Below, in pieces: positions 30,301-44,000 of a DNA stretch of 64,000 nt. The DNA is from Moringa oleifera. Taxonomy: Eukaryota > Streptophyta > Magnoliopsida > Brassicales > Moringaceae. Within the stretch, counting starts at the first letter, position 1, and each line of letters begins with the position of its first letter. The stretch is from NCBI GenBank assembly GCA_021397835.1, contig JAJFZO010000344.1, forward strand, positions 5,952,001 to 6,016,000. The letters run 5' to 3'. The translations under genes were made by a program, and so were the position numbers. The notes beneath the pieces were generated by a model. That model was not told the origin of the DNA and searched no databases. It worked only from the letters and a program-made list of their open reading frames with translations.

Positions 30301-32400
30301 TCGAATAATTTTAAAATATAATATTTATGTACAACATATTGATATGTAAATTTTTATTTTATTTTGTAAAAATTTTATACAGTATCTTAATTATTTGTTG
30401 GGTATATATCAACGAATATAAGTGAATATTTTAATAAAAACATTAATTCATATTTATATAAGTGGTATACTTGAAAAACTATAAAGATATTTTGTCAAAA
30501 TTTTTACAAAATAAAATAAACAATGATCTACTATGTGTTTCGCGTAAATGTATATTTTTTGAATAGTATAAGATCACTTATTTTTAAAATTCAAACAATA
30601 CGTAATTGATCATACTGTAAATCATATACTTAGATGTTTATTGAAAATAATATAATACTAATTTTAAAACGTAATATAAATCATGTTAATTTTAAGTCAT
30701 GCACTTAAATATTTGCTTGAAATTTTTATAATAAGTTATTAAATTTTTTTTTTACATTTTAAAGGATTTTTTATGATAATAATTTAAAACCAATTAAAAA
30801 AATATGAGTAAATCAAATCATCATTAGATGAATTTCAAATTGATCAAAAATTTTAAATCAAGATTTCTTAAATGAAATAGAACAATTTAGCATCTCTTTT
30901 CTCTGTTCTTGTTTGAATGAAAAGCTCTCCCCTCATGCACTATTTTGTATCTCTCTCATTCTTCATATTCATTCCAAGAAGAGAATTACCTAAATCTATA
31001 TGTATTTTGGATTGCTTTTCTTTTTCTTCTGTCACACACATGTTGTATCGATACGTTAGAAGAGAGATACATTCTCTTTTCTAAGGTTTGCTTTCTTGTG
31101 TGGGTGGCTTCCACAATTTGGGCAATTATCAATAAAAGCCCATCAATAGAAGCTTAATTTAGGCAATTGACTTATGTGAAAAATAAATTGAAAAAAAATT
31201 ATTTTTATATTTCACATCTCAATAATAAAAATATTTTTTAAATAAAATAATTTTTAAGATTTTTATTTATATTTATAAATTTAACTTATTTAAATGTATA
31301 TTTAATTTTATATATAACTTAATAAGTATTATTTTATTATATTTGAATCATTATTAATTAATCTAATGTAAATTTTAAAATAATTATGAAATAAGAAAGT
31401 CAAAAAATATATTCTTAAATGATTAATATTTGTAGTTGCTACCATATATTTACTACGGTAGCTATTTGATAAATCTCGTTAAAAATACGGTAAACAAATA
31501 TCTTTAAATAAGTAATATTAAAACATAATTTTTTTATGGTATTTTCAAATTTTTAAAAAAATTCATGGTATTTTAAAATTTTTAAAAATATTATTTTAAA
31601 ATAACAATGAAACAATATTATTGAATGATGAATTAAAAATAAACAAATTGAATCAACTTTTGTCATTAAAAAAAAACTTCTTTAACTTTTAAAAAATTAA
31701 ATCTTAAAATCAAACTAGTTAAAAATGTTATCTAACAATATTTATCCTTTCAAATTTTAAATATATAAAGTTTTTTAACAAAAAATAAATACCGATATTG
31801 AGATAAAATCATAAATCTTTATTTGGATTTCAATCTATTAAATTTTGTCTCGATGCTAAAAATCATAATGTTTGTTTCGTTTCTAACTATTATTATTCAT
31901 ATTTATTTCTATGTCTATTTATAATATTAATGAAAGATTAATGTCATCAAACTCGAAAATTTAACAAAATATTATTGGCAAAAAATATATAATAAAAACA
32001 AGAATAATATTATTAAATTAGGGGTTAAAAAGTTAAATAGTAAGTTAAAACTTGTTTAAAAGCCTTTAATCTTGTCCAACTTAACAAAACGTAATCATAA
32101 TTTCAATTGTAAAATATTTTTTTTAACTTTTTACTTTAAAAAATTGAGATAAAGGTTGTAAATCTTAATTTTGATCATAATCTCTTAATTTTAATCACAA
32201 TCCTTAAATTTATTTTTCCTTTTTATTTATATTTACTCTGATATTTATCTCAAAATTTAATTATGTAACATTATTAAAGTGCAATAATAGTATTTGTAAA
32301 TTTAAAAGACAAATTGTATTAACAAAAAATAGAAAATAAAAAAATAAAGATATGATTAAGTTGCGGGTCATCGGGTCGCTCCATCCGAGTGAGAAGTAGT
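27400..32400. other. Intergenic region between the CPK and DnaJ genes
   Basis: 27389-27830 is probable CPK 3'UTR and flank. From 28.2 to 32.35 kb the DNA is extremely AT-rich, with no supported gene. It includes a short AC/AT microsatellite (29721-29748) and a run of degenerate TTAATTAGATGTTAATT-like repeats (about 29.43-29.63 kb). Confidence 0.55.
29721..29748. repeat. (AC)n(AT)n microsatellite
   Basis: An AC dinucleotide run passes directly into an AT run, about 28 bp in all, in AT-rich intergenic DNA. Confidence 0.9.
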
Positions 32401-32428
32401 TCAGCGCACGTTTGGGGCCCATGAGGGA

Positions 32429-32436
32429 TTTATAGG
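32429..32436 (+). promoter_or_regulatory. TATA-like box of the DnaJ gene
   Basis: TTTATAGG about 207 bp before the start codon, in the first GC-richer stretch after the AT-rich desert. No clear heat-shock element (alternating GAA/TTC with 2-bp gaps) is visible nearby. Confidence 0.4.
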
Positions 32437-32642
32437 CACAGCTGGCTAAAACGAAGGCGCACGCATACGCATTTCAGCTTTTAAGTTTCGTAACCGTCAG
32501 ATCCTTGCCTCCCTCCCTTTTCCGTTAACCCAAACACCCCTCTCCCTGTCTGTTCTCTCTTTTCCCTGCCTATCACATCTACATATACCTCGTAGAAACG
32601 CCGAGCAACACCCTCAACTACACTCCGAAACAGAGAGAGAAG

Positions 32643-35600
32643 ATGGGAGTGGATTACTATAACATACTGAAAGTGAACAGGCAGGCGAGTGACGACGATC
32701 TCAAGAGGGCTTACAAGAGGCTGGCGATGATATGGCACCCCGACAAGAATCCCTCTTACAGGCGCCCTGAGGCGGAGGCCAAGTTCAAGCAGATCTCCGA
32801 GGCCTATGACGTCCTCAGCGACCCCCAGAAACGCCAGATCTACGACCTCTATGGCGAGGAGACCTTGAAATCTGGCCAGTTCCCCCCCTCCACTTCCTCC
32901 TCCTCTTCTTTCCCCAACTTCCGAGGGGCCCACTTCTACCACCAGCAGCAACAGAGGCAACCCCCTTCATCATATAGGTTTAACCCTAGGGACGCCGAGG
33001 ATATCTACGCGGAGTTCTTTGGATCGGAGAGCAGCGGGAGTAATGCCGGTGGTCCGGGTGCCTGGGGAAACAGGGGCTACAGGCAGGGGCCTTCTAAGAG
33101 TAATGCTAATTTCAGTTTTAACAATCATAACCATAATACTGGTGCCGAGCTGAGGAAGGCTGCTCCTGTGGAGAATATCTTACCTTGTAGTTTGGAGGAG
33201 CTGTATAAAGGTGTCAAGAAGAAGATGCGGATTTCCCGTAACATTTATGATTCTTCTGGGTAGGTTTTCCTTTTTCAGGTTCCTTTTGAAATGCCTTTGT
33301 TTTGTGATTTGTATTTGGATTCATAATATCTGTTGCATTGGTTGTTAGGAAATTTGTAGACATATCTAGAATCTTGAATTTTGTGTTGGTGTTTATAGAA
33401 AGTCGTTTTTCTTACTAAATCTAGTACGTAGAATGTCATAGAATATGGCTTTGGATGTTGGGAAAGAGAACATTGTACTTGAGAGATTGAAATCGCGGAA
33501 AAAGGATTTTTGGTTTTGTGACAGGCGAATGTTGGAAGCGGCAAGCTTTCTAATTGAAGTACATTCGTTGCCACAGCGTGCTTGTGAATACATTGAGAAA
33601 TATATTACTTGCCATAGTTCGGTATGCTAAGGTTGTTGCCTAGGTCTGTAGCCTTTGATGTTGATACTTGCTTAAGGCAGGTTTTTTTTTCCGATACATG
33701 TAACTGCAGCTAGGGGCTTTTGACATTTTAGGAAAAATTTGTGGGTTTTCTGAGAATTTAGCTCAACGCAGTTATCGTTTGATGTTATCATTGCATAGCT
33801 GGTCAAGCTATTTTGTTTAGACCAATGTAAACGCTGTGACCTGAAAACATGTCATTGAGCCATGCTTGTCATAGGAGAACATAGAGTAATACATTTTTTA
33901 TTATGGATTCTCTCTTGTGGAAAAATAGCATGAAATTGTGGCAAGATTGTTAGGCACTTTTTGTCGGATGTTAATAAAAGCACTGCTCCTTAGATTCACT
34001 GGATATTTTTGTTGGCTTGACATGAGTGAGTTGACAATGGGTATACAAACTTGTTTGAGCTGAGGATATGACTTTCCTAGCTTATATAAACAGTTGAGAA
34101 TTGCACTGTGTGAGTCTTATAAAAATTTGTTTGAGCTGAGCATGTGACCTGCTCGGGGACCATGTAGTCTCTTGAGCCGCGAGCGGGAGAAAAGCGGAGG
34201 GTATCCGTTGGATATCACAGTTATTAAAAAATTAAACTCCCTCTAGTACTCTTGATGATTAATATTTGTATTTGAGGATAACTACTTCCCAACAAAGAAA
34301 CTAAAGAAAGAAAAATAGCCATTCGATTGCTAGAATTTTGGATGGTTTTTAGTTTGCCGAGATAAGTTTGCAATTTTTACAGACAGTTACTTTCAAAGCT
34401 TTATAATGATTTCTGCACAATATTTAAAATTGGCAATTGTTTTCCTTACCATAAGGAATATCATTCTAGTGTTAAATAGAAGACTTATAAAAGAAATAAA
34501 ATGATGAGTCATATTACTTTCGTCTTAATAAAGTGCAAACAATAATTAGCATATATCCAGAGAGACGTGGCACTTCGATTGGAGCGGACAGCTTGGTGGT
34601 AACTTTAAATACCATCTGGTGGGGTGAAGACTGCACCGAGCCCATTGGAAAATGGGGGCTTGGGCATTAAACCTCTTCTGTCTATTAATTAAGCGCTGTT
34701 AAGAAAAATGGTTATGGAGGTTTATGGTAGAACGAGGAACCCTTTGGAGGGTGGTGGTGGTGGCTAGATATGGGGTGAAAAAGTGTAGATGGGTTTCAAT
34801 AGGAGGGCAGGAACCATATGGTATGGGGGTTTGGAAAGCCATCCGGAAGGGTTGGTCAGAGTTTGTGCCATGGGTGGGGTTTAAGGTGGGTCGAGTTCTG
34901 GTGTGATGTCTGTTGTGGAAATATGTCTTTAGCTGCAGATTTTCGAAGCTATATAGTTTGGCTAGAAATACGGGGGCATGGATTGGGGATCATATGCGGT
35001 GGGGGGAGAAAGAGTTTGCTTGGGAGGTGGACTTCAAAAGGTTGGCACATGATTGGTAGGTGGAGACCTATTGGGCAGTTTTATGAGAGGATATACAGTT
35101 GGAAACCTAATACAGAGATTGAAGATGTGGTTATTTAGAGAGGTGATGGTTCTTTGTGAAATCTTTTTTCAAGGTTTTTGAGGAGTTGCATCACAATGCG
35201 AGGTCATCTTTTTTGTGGAAACTGATTTGGAAGGTGAAAGCGCCTCCCAAGGTGGCATTTTTTACTTGGGAGACGGCATGGGGAAAGCTGTTAACCATTG
35301 ATAATCTAAAGAAAAGAGGGTAGGTCTGGGTGAATCGATGTTTTTTGCATAAGGCGGAGGAGGAGTCAGTGTGTCATATTTTATTATGGTGTGGTTGGAC
35401 TGGGACTATTTGGGAAAGTGTTTTGTCGATGCTGGACGTACACTGGGTGGTTTGGTTTCTGGGTATGTCGCAACTGAGTTGAGGGCTTGGCAAGAGCTTT
35501 CTGTTTCTAAAGATAGAAGGAAAGTGATGGCAATAGCTCCCCTACTGACTTTTTGGATGGTGTGGTGAGAAAGGAATAAAAGGGCTTTTGAGGGGATGGA

Positions 35601-38013
35601 ATCTCTATTGGGGTATATGAAGAATAGATAGGGGTTAATACTACATCATTGGGTTACTAGGAATCGTTGTGTAAATGAGGTAGAACTAGCGGAGTTCCTA
35701 GAACCCTACTTTGTAAATAGGTTAGGATACTTGTACATGGGAGGCATTGGGTTGATACTACATTATTGGGTTACCAGGAATCGTTGTGTAAATGAGGTAG
35801 AACTAGCGGAGTTCCTAGAACCCTACTTTATAAATAGGTTAGGATACTTGTACATGGGAGGCATTCCCTTGGTGCTATATATATACCAATTAACCACGTT
35901 TCTACTCAAAAAAAAAAAAAAACTTTCAAATCAAATTTGTTGCACCCAAGATTGAAATCATCGTCTAAGCCAATTGCATTTAGCAATTAGAAACCTGAAT
36001 TGTATTCCCCGAGATTGTAAGCAAAAAGAATAATGCTAAACTAGTTGACCCTCTTTTGTTCTCAATCCAGTCAGCCTGAAATATGTGATGCTCGGGTTAT
36101 TTGTTTTCTCTTTCTCCTGGGAAATTGGAGGAATGCCTCTGGATGGCTTGAAATCAAGCATCCATTTTGGGGAGCCCAGGGGCCACCCATTGTGGCATTT
36201 GGGCCAAGGTCATGATGCTCTGGTTATTTTCCATGGCTGTTGGACAGTTTTTGGCATGGATTATCAAAGTAGTCTCTGCTGTTTAAGTTGGAATGGCCCT
36301 TGCTTAACCAGGTGTGAATGGTATAGAAAGTTTGCAAAATGTCTTTGTGTGAGGCAGGCAGTTGCGCTTTCTTTTATGTTTTATGGAATGACATACCGTC
36401 ACACACCCCGGAATGGTGATTTTCTAGATCAGTTGGTGTATTCTTGCTTCAAGTTTGATCCAATTCCTTCTTCTTCTTTTTTTCCTGCATGCAGAATTGG
36501 ATTGATTTTTGAAACTTGCCCTTCATATTATTATCATAAATGTTTGCTCTCATTGTTGTAGTTAAGTGTTTCTGTTGATACATATGAATACTGATGTCTA
36601 TATCAGGGTTTTACCCACTTGAATTGGCTACTTATGCATGGGTTCGCCTGGCCTTTAGGATTTGACAGTACATACTTTTGAAAATATTGCCATGGGGATA
36701 AGATGGAAGTGTTCCTGTTGTGTTGAAAATAGGGTAAATCAAGCCAAAGAATGAAAATCACTTAAACCTGTAAGGTGACTTGGAGTAGGAAGGCTTGTAA
36801 TATAGAACTATTTTTTCTCAATTTTTGGGTCCTTTTGTTTCCTTAATGGTGGGTTGCATCTCAGATTCTGATCAGAAACCAAACTTTCTAATGTTGCCTT
36901 TGTCTAGACAATAGCATGCTGTGTGGTACTGGATGAGTTATTGTTTCTTCTTAGGCTTTGATGATCATTTTCTGTTATACTTATTGGTTAAGCCATCCTT
37001 CCTGTCGTAACCTTGATGCATGAATATTTAGGAGGTAACAGATGATTGCTTGCCGCAGGTTCCTTGTTTTTGAGATGATGAAAGAGGAAGTGTAAGGTTT
37101 TTGTTGAGATAATGGATTAGAAAATATGGGGGTAAAAGATACCATGTTGAGTTTTGGACATTTTACTTTTGAGAGGAGGTGAGGGGATGAAATACCATTT
37201 ATAAACATTGGGAGTTGAAAAGGACAAACTTTTTAAAATTTCAACTTCCTTTTAAATGTTAAACAATTTTACTTGTTTCATTGAGGCTAAGGAACCACAA
37301 ATATGGTAAATACAGGAACCTTTATATTTCTGGCATCATTAAAAGATGTAGACAATTTATAGGCAAGATTTTCCAGAGAACACACTTGTAACCTTCTTAA
37401 TTTGAAACAACAAGAGGAATGGATGTTTTTTGATCTCACAAGTGTGGTATGACACTGCTGTGATTTACTTACTTTTTGTTAAAGGGTTTCAATTGATTCT
37501 TTCTTTTGTTCTTTGTGTAAATATGTCTTTTATTTATTGACTTGACATGTGAGAAACTCTTCTTGCAGTAGGTTAAGGACTCTGGAAGAGATTTTGACCA
37601 TTGAGATAAAACCTGGTTGGAAGAAAGGCACAAAGATCACATTCCCGGAGAAGGGTAATGAGGAACCTGGTGTTATTCCAGCAGATCTTGTTTTTGTGGT
37701 GGATGAGAAGCCACATGCTCTTTATAAGAGGGATGGTAATGATCTGGTGGTCAACCAGGAACTAACGCTGCTGGAGGCCCTCACAGGTAAAACCCTTGAA
37801 CTGACTACACTTGATGGAAGGAATCTGACCATCTCACTGACAGATATAGTCAAACCTGGTGCCGAGGTGGTTTTTCCAAATGAAGGAATGCCAATCTCTA
37901 AAGAACCCGGCAGGAATGGTAATCTGAGAATAAAGTTCGATATTAAGTACCCATCAAGGCTCACTCTGGAGCAAAAATCTGATCTAAAAAGGGTTCTGGG
38001 GGGAGTTTCATGA
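32643..38013 (+). CDS. Class B (type II) DnaJ/HSP40 co-chaperone
   Basis: Co-chaperone that stimulates Hsp70 ATPase through its J domain. Exon 1 is 32643-33259 and exon 2 is 37569-38013, together 1062 nt, or 353 aa. The J domain covers residues 1-70 with HPD at 32-34. The linker (about 75-170) is rich in Ser, Gln, Asn and Gly. The C-terminal peptide-binding domains follow, including the segment [20 protein letters not shown]. There is no cysteine-rich zinc domain, which makes it DNAJB-like; with no signal peptide or tail signal it is probably cytosolic. The acceptor at 37568 (TCTTGCAG) was preferred over an AG three bases later because it gives SSGRLRTLEE, closer to the family. The 4309-bp intron carries a LINE fragment. 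Arabidopsis At3g47940, recalled as a DnaJ gene next to AHA4, is the likely positional match. Confidence 0.94.
34550..35922 (+). mobile_element. 5'-truncated plant LINE (non-LTR retrotransposon) with A-tail
   Basis: Inside the DnaJ intron, in sense orientation. Frame-broken translation gives the C-terminal end of a plant LINE reverse-transcriptase protein. Near 34.66 kb is the Gx[17 protein letters not shown] region, near 34.82 kb [14 protein letters not shown], and near 35.2-35.4 kb the zinc-binding (zf-RVT) segment [20 protein letters not shown] followed by a degenerate Cys/His pattern. Stops and shifts show it is dead. It ends with a 117-bp tandem duplication and an A15 tract (35908-35922). 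The 5' edge is approximate and no convincing target-site duplication was found. Confidence 0.8.
35632..35865 (+). repeat. 117-bp tandem duplication in the LINE 3' region
   Basis: Two adjacent copies (35632-35748 and 35749-35865) differ at only a few positions. They lie just before the LINE A-tail. Confidence 0.9.
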
Positions 38014-38029
38014 TCATCAGTCAGTTCTG

Positions 38030-41000
38030 AACACAGCAGTCATTTTATTATGTTCCAGTTTCTTTTGGATGTAAATATTGAAGTGCAAATGTAGAATGTG
38101 AATGCTAGAAGTTTATTGGGGGGTGAATTAGAGAGTTGGGAATGGCAAGTCATCACAATCAACCCGATGTATTTATATGGTGAAGAGGTCTTAATTAGTC
38201 ATGGGGCTAGTTGTTGGTCTAACAGTACAGAACTGGAAGGGATAGGTAGGTAGATAGATTTTCCTTGAGATTTTGCTTCTCCTTCCCTGTATTTCTTTCC
38301 CCATGTTTTGGATGAGATATTTATGGAAATGATAATCCTTGAATTTTGAGATTATAGCCCATTAAGTTTTCTAATGTTTTAATCAAGCATCAGCTTGAGA
38401 GCTGGGGTTTAGTTCTTATGATCGCAACAATTTTCTGAGTAGGAACCAGGAATTGGGAGATCCATGTAATAGTGTTAAAATTTTCAGTAGGGCACTTGAG
38501 AATTCAGTGAGCTACATGGCTGAAGGGAAAACACCCTGAGCTTACAAGTCTTAGCAGTCTTACTGGGAACGGGCTGTTTTTGGCAGTGTTCTAGGCCCAA
38601 AGATTCCTCCCTCAGGCCTGCAGAGAGGTTTTCATTTACCAGTATCTCCTGCTTCTTTCAATGCAGCTTCAGCTGAATGTTGACCCAACAAAATTAAGAA
38701 AGAGTGTATTTAAAAGCAGCACTTGGAAGGTTAGTATACAATATATCTGATACTTCAGGGCTAGATTCTGAGATACAGAATTGTCTGTGTGAGTTAAATG
38801 GACTGTATAATAATGATGTTGCTCCTCTCTTCTGATAGATTTGCAGGCACTTTGCTGCAACCTTAAACAAAATATGCAGAAAAGTTCAGATAAGTTTTAA
38901 CCGGACAGAGCTAGCCACAAGGCCGAATATTCTCATAAAGAACCAGACATAAGCTTTAATCTCCCTCAAAAAACAAAGCAAATGGCCCTTCCTCTTCCGC
39001 ATTTGTCCTGTTCTTTTGTTTTTGGATATCATCCATGTCACCATCAACGTGTTAAGGTATGATTTGGTTTTAAAATATCGATAATCAAACAACCAAGTAC
39101 TGTGGCTTGAAGCTAACACTACGAACTTGGATACTGTGTCAAAGTAATTCTTTAAGATATGATGAGATATCTCTTATTAAGAAGATTTGGTAAAGGTTTC
39201 TTAGTATGAACTATCAAGGCAGGCCTACAATGGCAGGGAAGAAAATGCTGGGCCAGCAAATTCACATGGTCTCCTTTTCAGAAATTATTTCAAGAAAGCC
39301 AGAAGTGGGGTGGGGCTAAGCTGCATATGCAATCACACCCACAATTATTTGCAAAAAAGAAAGATAAGGATTTCCCAAATACTTTTTGTCTTGTTTCTTG
39401 AGGAAATCTGAGCTGCTTTTATCGTCTCATTGGACGGCAAGCTGAAGATCAGACGATAATACTTTATTGAAAAAAAAAAATGTTTCAAGACAGGACAAGA
39501 ACACAAAGCAGGCAAAGGGCGTATCCTCTGTATTATCAGAAAACCCACTTGCATGAGACACCCACCTCCATTCACAAATTTATGTATCTTCTCTGCTTTT
39601 TGTTACGTCTAATTATGTCGTTCCAAAACTCCATTTATGCCAATGGAGAAGAAAACATAAAAAGCTGAAACCCAAATGATCAGCTGGAATTGGAATCAAA
39701 CATGTTCTTCATTTTTTTCCCCCAAAGAATGGACTTACATATGGTGTTGCTTGATCAAGAGATCAACTTAGTCTGGCTTTGGCTTTTTTTTTTTTTTTTT
39801 CTGTTTCACCACAGACAACTCTTACTTTACACGTATGATTGTGTTATTGCGAGGTGACCTAGCAGGAGGAACAAAGTTTACAATGATTAATTTGGAGCCA
39901 TTATGCCTTTTCTTTATGACATGAAATGTAAAGCAAGTGCTACGATCATAGGATATTAGGTAAAGAATCGTACTATTGCTTAATTTAATTGCATGCCAGT
40001 GAACAATTCCACCGCAATATTATTAGGTAAAGTTTACAATGATTATCTTCATTACTCATTATTGAGATGATGTTATTAAAATTTATGAAATATTATTTAT
40101 TTTACTGAATTTTATGATTAAAACTATATTTCAAAATGTAAAAGTTAAAGTGTGTTTAAATTTATATTACATACTATTGATAAATTTATAATAAATTTTG
40201 AGATTATGATGGGACATCATTTTTTTCATGAAATCTAAATAAATCAAGTATTATAATAAAAATAAAATAATATTGATGTTCAAAATAATCAACAAAAATT
40301 TTGTTAAAATTTTATTGTATATTATTTGTTTTAATTTTAACTACACAATCTTATTTTATTAAAAAATATGCTCATAAAAAACATTTCATAAATACAAACG
40401 TTTATTTGATTTTGTATTATATTTTGTTGATGAATCTCAATGTACAGCAATAATAAAACATCACCCATAGTACAATACAGATATAGCACAATTATATATG
40501 ATATGGTAATTAATATAATATAATATATAATAATGAATATATAAATGCTTGGCAGGGCAAATAAAATGATTGAAATCTTATCGTAAAGTTATGGATGAAG
40601 TGGGAGGCAAGCATGGCATGTCAGTGTGTTGGATAGCATTAGAGTTGAGGCCTTTGAAGGGTCAAAATTGATGGAGGCCATGTTTAATGTGCCTTTCTAG
40701 GTTGCCAACTTCAACATAAGATATTAACATAATCAATTTTAGGACTTAAGCTTGAGTTTGTCTTATAAATTAGGGTAAATTATAAACCACAAGACATTAT
40801 TGTGTAAACCCATGTAATAGCGCATACCTAATTTAGGACCAAGATTGAGATTTTTGGGGACAAACAAGTGGACTGAACAAAGCTGATTATCCTTCTTCCT
40901 TTTGGGTAAAACTTTAAATTTTGGTTTTTCCCTAAATATTTTGTGAATGGGGAAGCATCAATCAACAGAAAGTCCTAATAAACAAGTCTCATTGGTCTAC

Positions 41001-44000
41001 AAGAGCTGGAGAGGAGCTGGCTGCTGCTGCTCAATGTTTCCTTTCTTTGGGCAAACTTCAGTACAAAGTACTTACTCATCCACACATATTCCATTACAAT
41101 TTAATGCCTCTTCACATTTGTGGGTAACTTCATCTTTCTCTGGCAACTTTTGGGTACTCCATCTTTTATGTTATTGTTTTGATTTATTTCCCATAGTAAG
41201 ATATTATTTTATTTTAAGAGTCAATTTTTTAATTAATTAAAATATATTATATCACATCAAACAATTATCATAATTCACATGATCAATTGAGTTGTAAATA
41301 AATGTTCTAACTTAGTTGCATTTGAATCTCAGGCAAAACATAATCAAGTTGATTTTTTTTTTTTGGTTTCATAAAAAATATTAAAAAAATCTCAATATTC
41401 ATAGTGCTAATTTACTAGCGTGACGCAAGTATCTTTTTTTTTTTTTAATGACGCTTTAAAAACAAAGCATTGTTTAAAGTGTTGGAGCTTTCTTTTCATG
41501 TAGATCTCCAAATTCTAAACCTTTAAAAATTCAAGCTTTAAAAACAAAGCATTGTTTAAAGTGTTGGAGCTTTCTTTTCATGTAGATCTCCAAATTCTAA
41601 ACCTTTAAAAATTCAATCTTTCTAACTTGAGCAACATCACAAGATCTTAATAATTATAAATTATTTACTATTTAAAATTCATTTATCTAATTGAAGAAGT
41701 TAATGTTTTACTTATTATTTTCATTATGTAATTTTGTAGATGAAATTTAAAAGTTTAATTAGTGCATTCTTGTAATTTTTAATTTTTTGAAAGCACCTCT
41801 TTTGAGTTATAAAATGAACCCATTAAATATAAATAAAAAGTTAAAATGGGAACTCCTTGAAGCAATTCTTTGTGGAATCGCGCGAGATCACCGGTCCCTT
41901 GTGTTATTGTTCCAATGACTATAAAGCTTTGTCTTTTCAATTAAAAAAATACTTAATTTTACGAATAAACATTTTAAAAAAAGTAAAAAATAGTGAGCTG
42001 TACGGACAGTTGGTTCAAAGTTCAAAATTGGGAAGAAATGACAGATCGATCGGATAGCGAAGATTCGCTCTTGAGGTCAAACCAGTATGCAAAATCAACG
42101 GTCTGGATTGAATTAAGAAGTTATAAAGTAGGGTAAGGCCTATGGTATCAAATGAAGCGTGTAATTTCTGCCTTTTGACGAATGTAAAGATACTTTTGTT
42201 ACGAAACGGTACGGAATTATGTACTTTATTGAATTGGGAACAAATCCCATGTGCTCTGATTTTCCTGTCGTATCGTATTCGGTTCCGTCAATCAGCACTT
42301 TTCCTTCCTTGATTTTCTTTTTCCTCTTTTTGGACAGGCAAGAAATCCATCTAATCAGACATGTGCCACATGGATTGCGTCCCATCTGAGTGTCAGATGT
42401 CACACACGCGCTGTTTCATGCACATGGAAGTTCGGGACCCACCCCTTATTTGTTTTTAATTTTATAATTAGTAAAACTTTTGTTTATCGTCCCTGGTGCA
42501 AATAAAATAAACTTGACCTAAGAAAATGCATCAGTGTTTTTTTTTTAAAGGAAAATAATATTAGGAAATAAAAAATCAAAATTAAAAAATTTGGGTCTTG
42601 TGATGATATTCACAAGTAAGTACGTAAAATTATTTTTTAAAATTACACCAAAATTTAATTAAAAAATAAATAAAACAAACCAGGTTTAGGTCCACACGGT
42701 CTACCATGAGATCTACACAGTGAACTGTCCATCACAGAAGCCGCAATAATGAGAGGTTCATGATTTTTATTTTTAAAAAAAAATAAAATAAAAACAAAGG
42801 ATAAAAGAATATGAACAAAATCAGATTACTCAGCACATCCTTGATTGATTCCGAATCAAAATGCATTGATTTTTTTTTTAAATAATATATTATCATGGGT
42901 AATGAATTTATGGTAAATTTTGTATAATTATATATAAAATAAAAGATATAACTTACTAAATTAATTTTCCTAACTCCTGATTGATACACAGTACTTACCC
43001 TCTACCAACCTGCAATAGGAAATCCATTATCTGATGACTCCTATTTCTACTATTTTGACCAAATCACTACACGAAACCTTGAAAGATCATCGATATTTCT
43101 CTATATAATATAAGACTAAGTGTCGATTTCTTTTTTTTTTAATTGCATTTTATCTTATCTTCTAGATTCATTACACTCGGTCAAAGCCAACGTGAATTTA
43201 GCAAACATAATTTGAAAAATAAAATGTATTTTAATCAAAGATACACTACCCATTAAAGAAAGAAAAAAAAATTGCCATAAGAAACATATTGCATAATATT
43301 TTTTAATTCTGCAGTGTGATTAGAGATGAACCGAGCTGATTAGTGATCGATAATTATGGGATTTAACTGAAATTAAACACATTTTGGGTATGATTCTTGG
43401 AAACATGTTTTCCGGGAAATTTGGGAGACGTGCATATCAATGGTTGGTGGTGGACGGGTCACCTACGAAAGCTAGCTAACACACACGATGGAAGTTGTGA
43501 AAAAGACCTTAGCCAAACATTAAGAAAATCAATTAATGGTTAGAAATTAAAAATATTATGGGACAGTAGTCTATTTTTTGGGTAATCAAATAGGACCTAA
43601 ATGGGAGCAAGCAGGTGGAATCTGTAGAAATTAGGGGAGGGAGTCGCAAAAGGAAGGTGGCTATAGTTGTAACCAACTTAAGAGACTAGAGAGTAGACAT
43701 GCCCACGTGAACCATTTCAGTTTTCTTTGAATAAGTGTCGATGGCATATATTTTTTCTTTGGTTTCAATTTATGAAGCTATGTATCATAAATGCTGGCAT
43801 TGAATGAATAATAATTGACTCATTAAATTGTTATTTGAGCATATAAAAAATATTTGAATGTGTTAAATTTTTTTATATTTTGATTTTTTTTATAAATAAA
43901 AAAAAGTTATTAATATAAGCAAAAAAAATAAAAATATATAAAAAATATTTTGACCCGTAAATGAGTTAAGTCTTTACATCCCATAACCTTCAATATTAAT

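Noticed and set aside
32481..32960. 159-codon minus-strand frame over DnaJ exon 1
   Set aside because: It is the complement of a GC-rich coding exon and resembles no protein family.
34376..34396. Possible LINE target-site duplication (ACTTTCAAA near 34387 and after the A-tail)
   Set aside because: Only 9 bp, and about 160 bp away from the first LINE-like coding sequence, so chance is likely.
37569..37571. Alternative DnaJ acceptor three bases downstream
   Set aside because: It keeps the frame but drops the Arg of GRLRT; the upstream AG gives the better family match, though use of both sites is possible.
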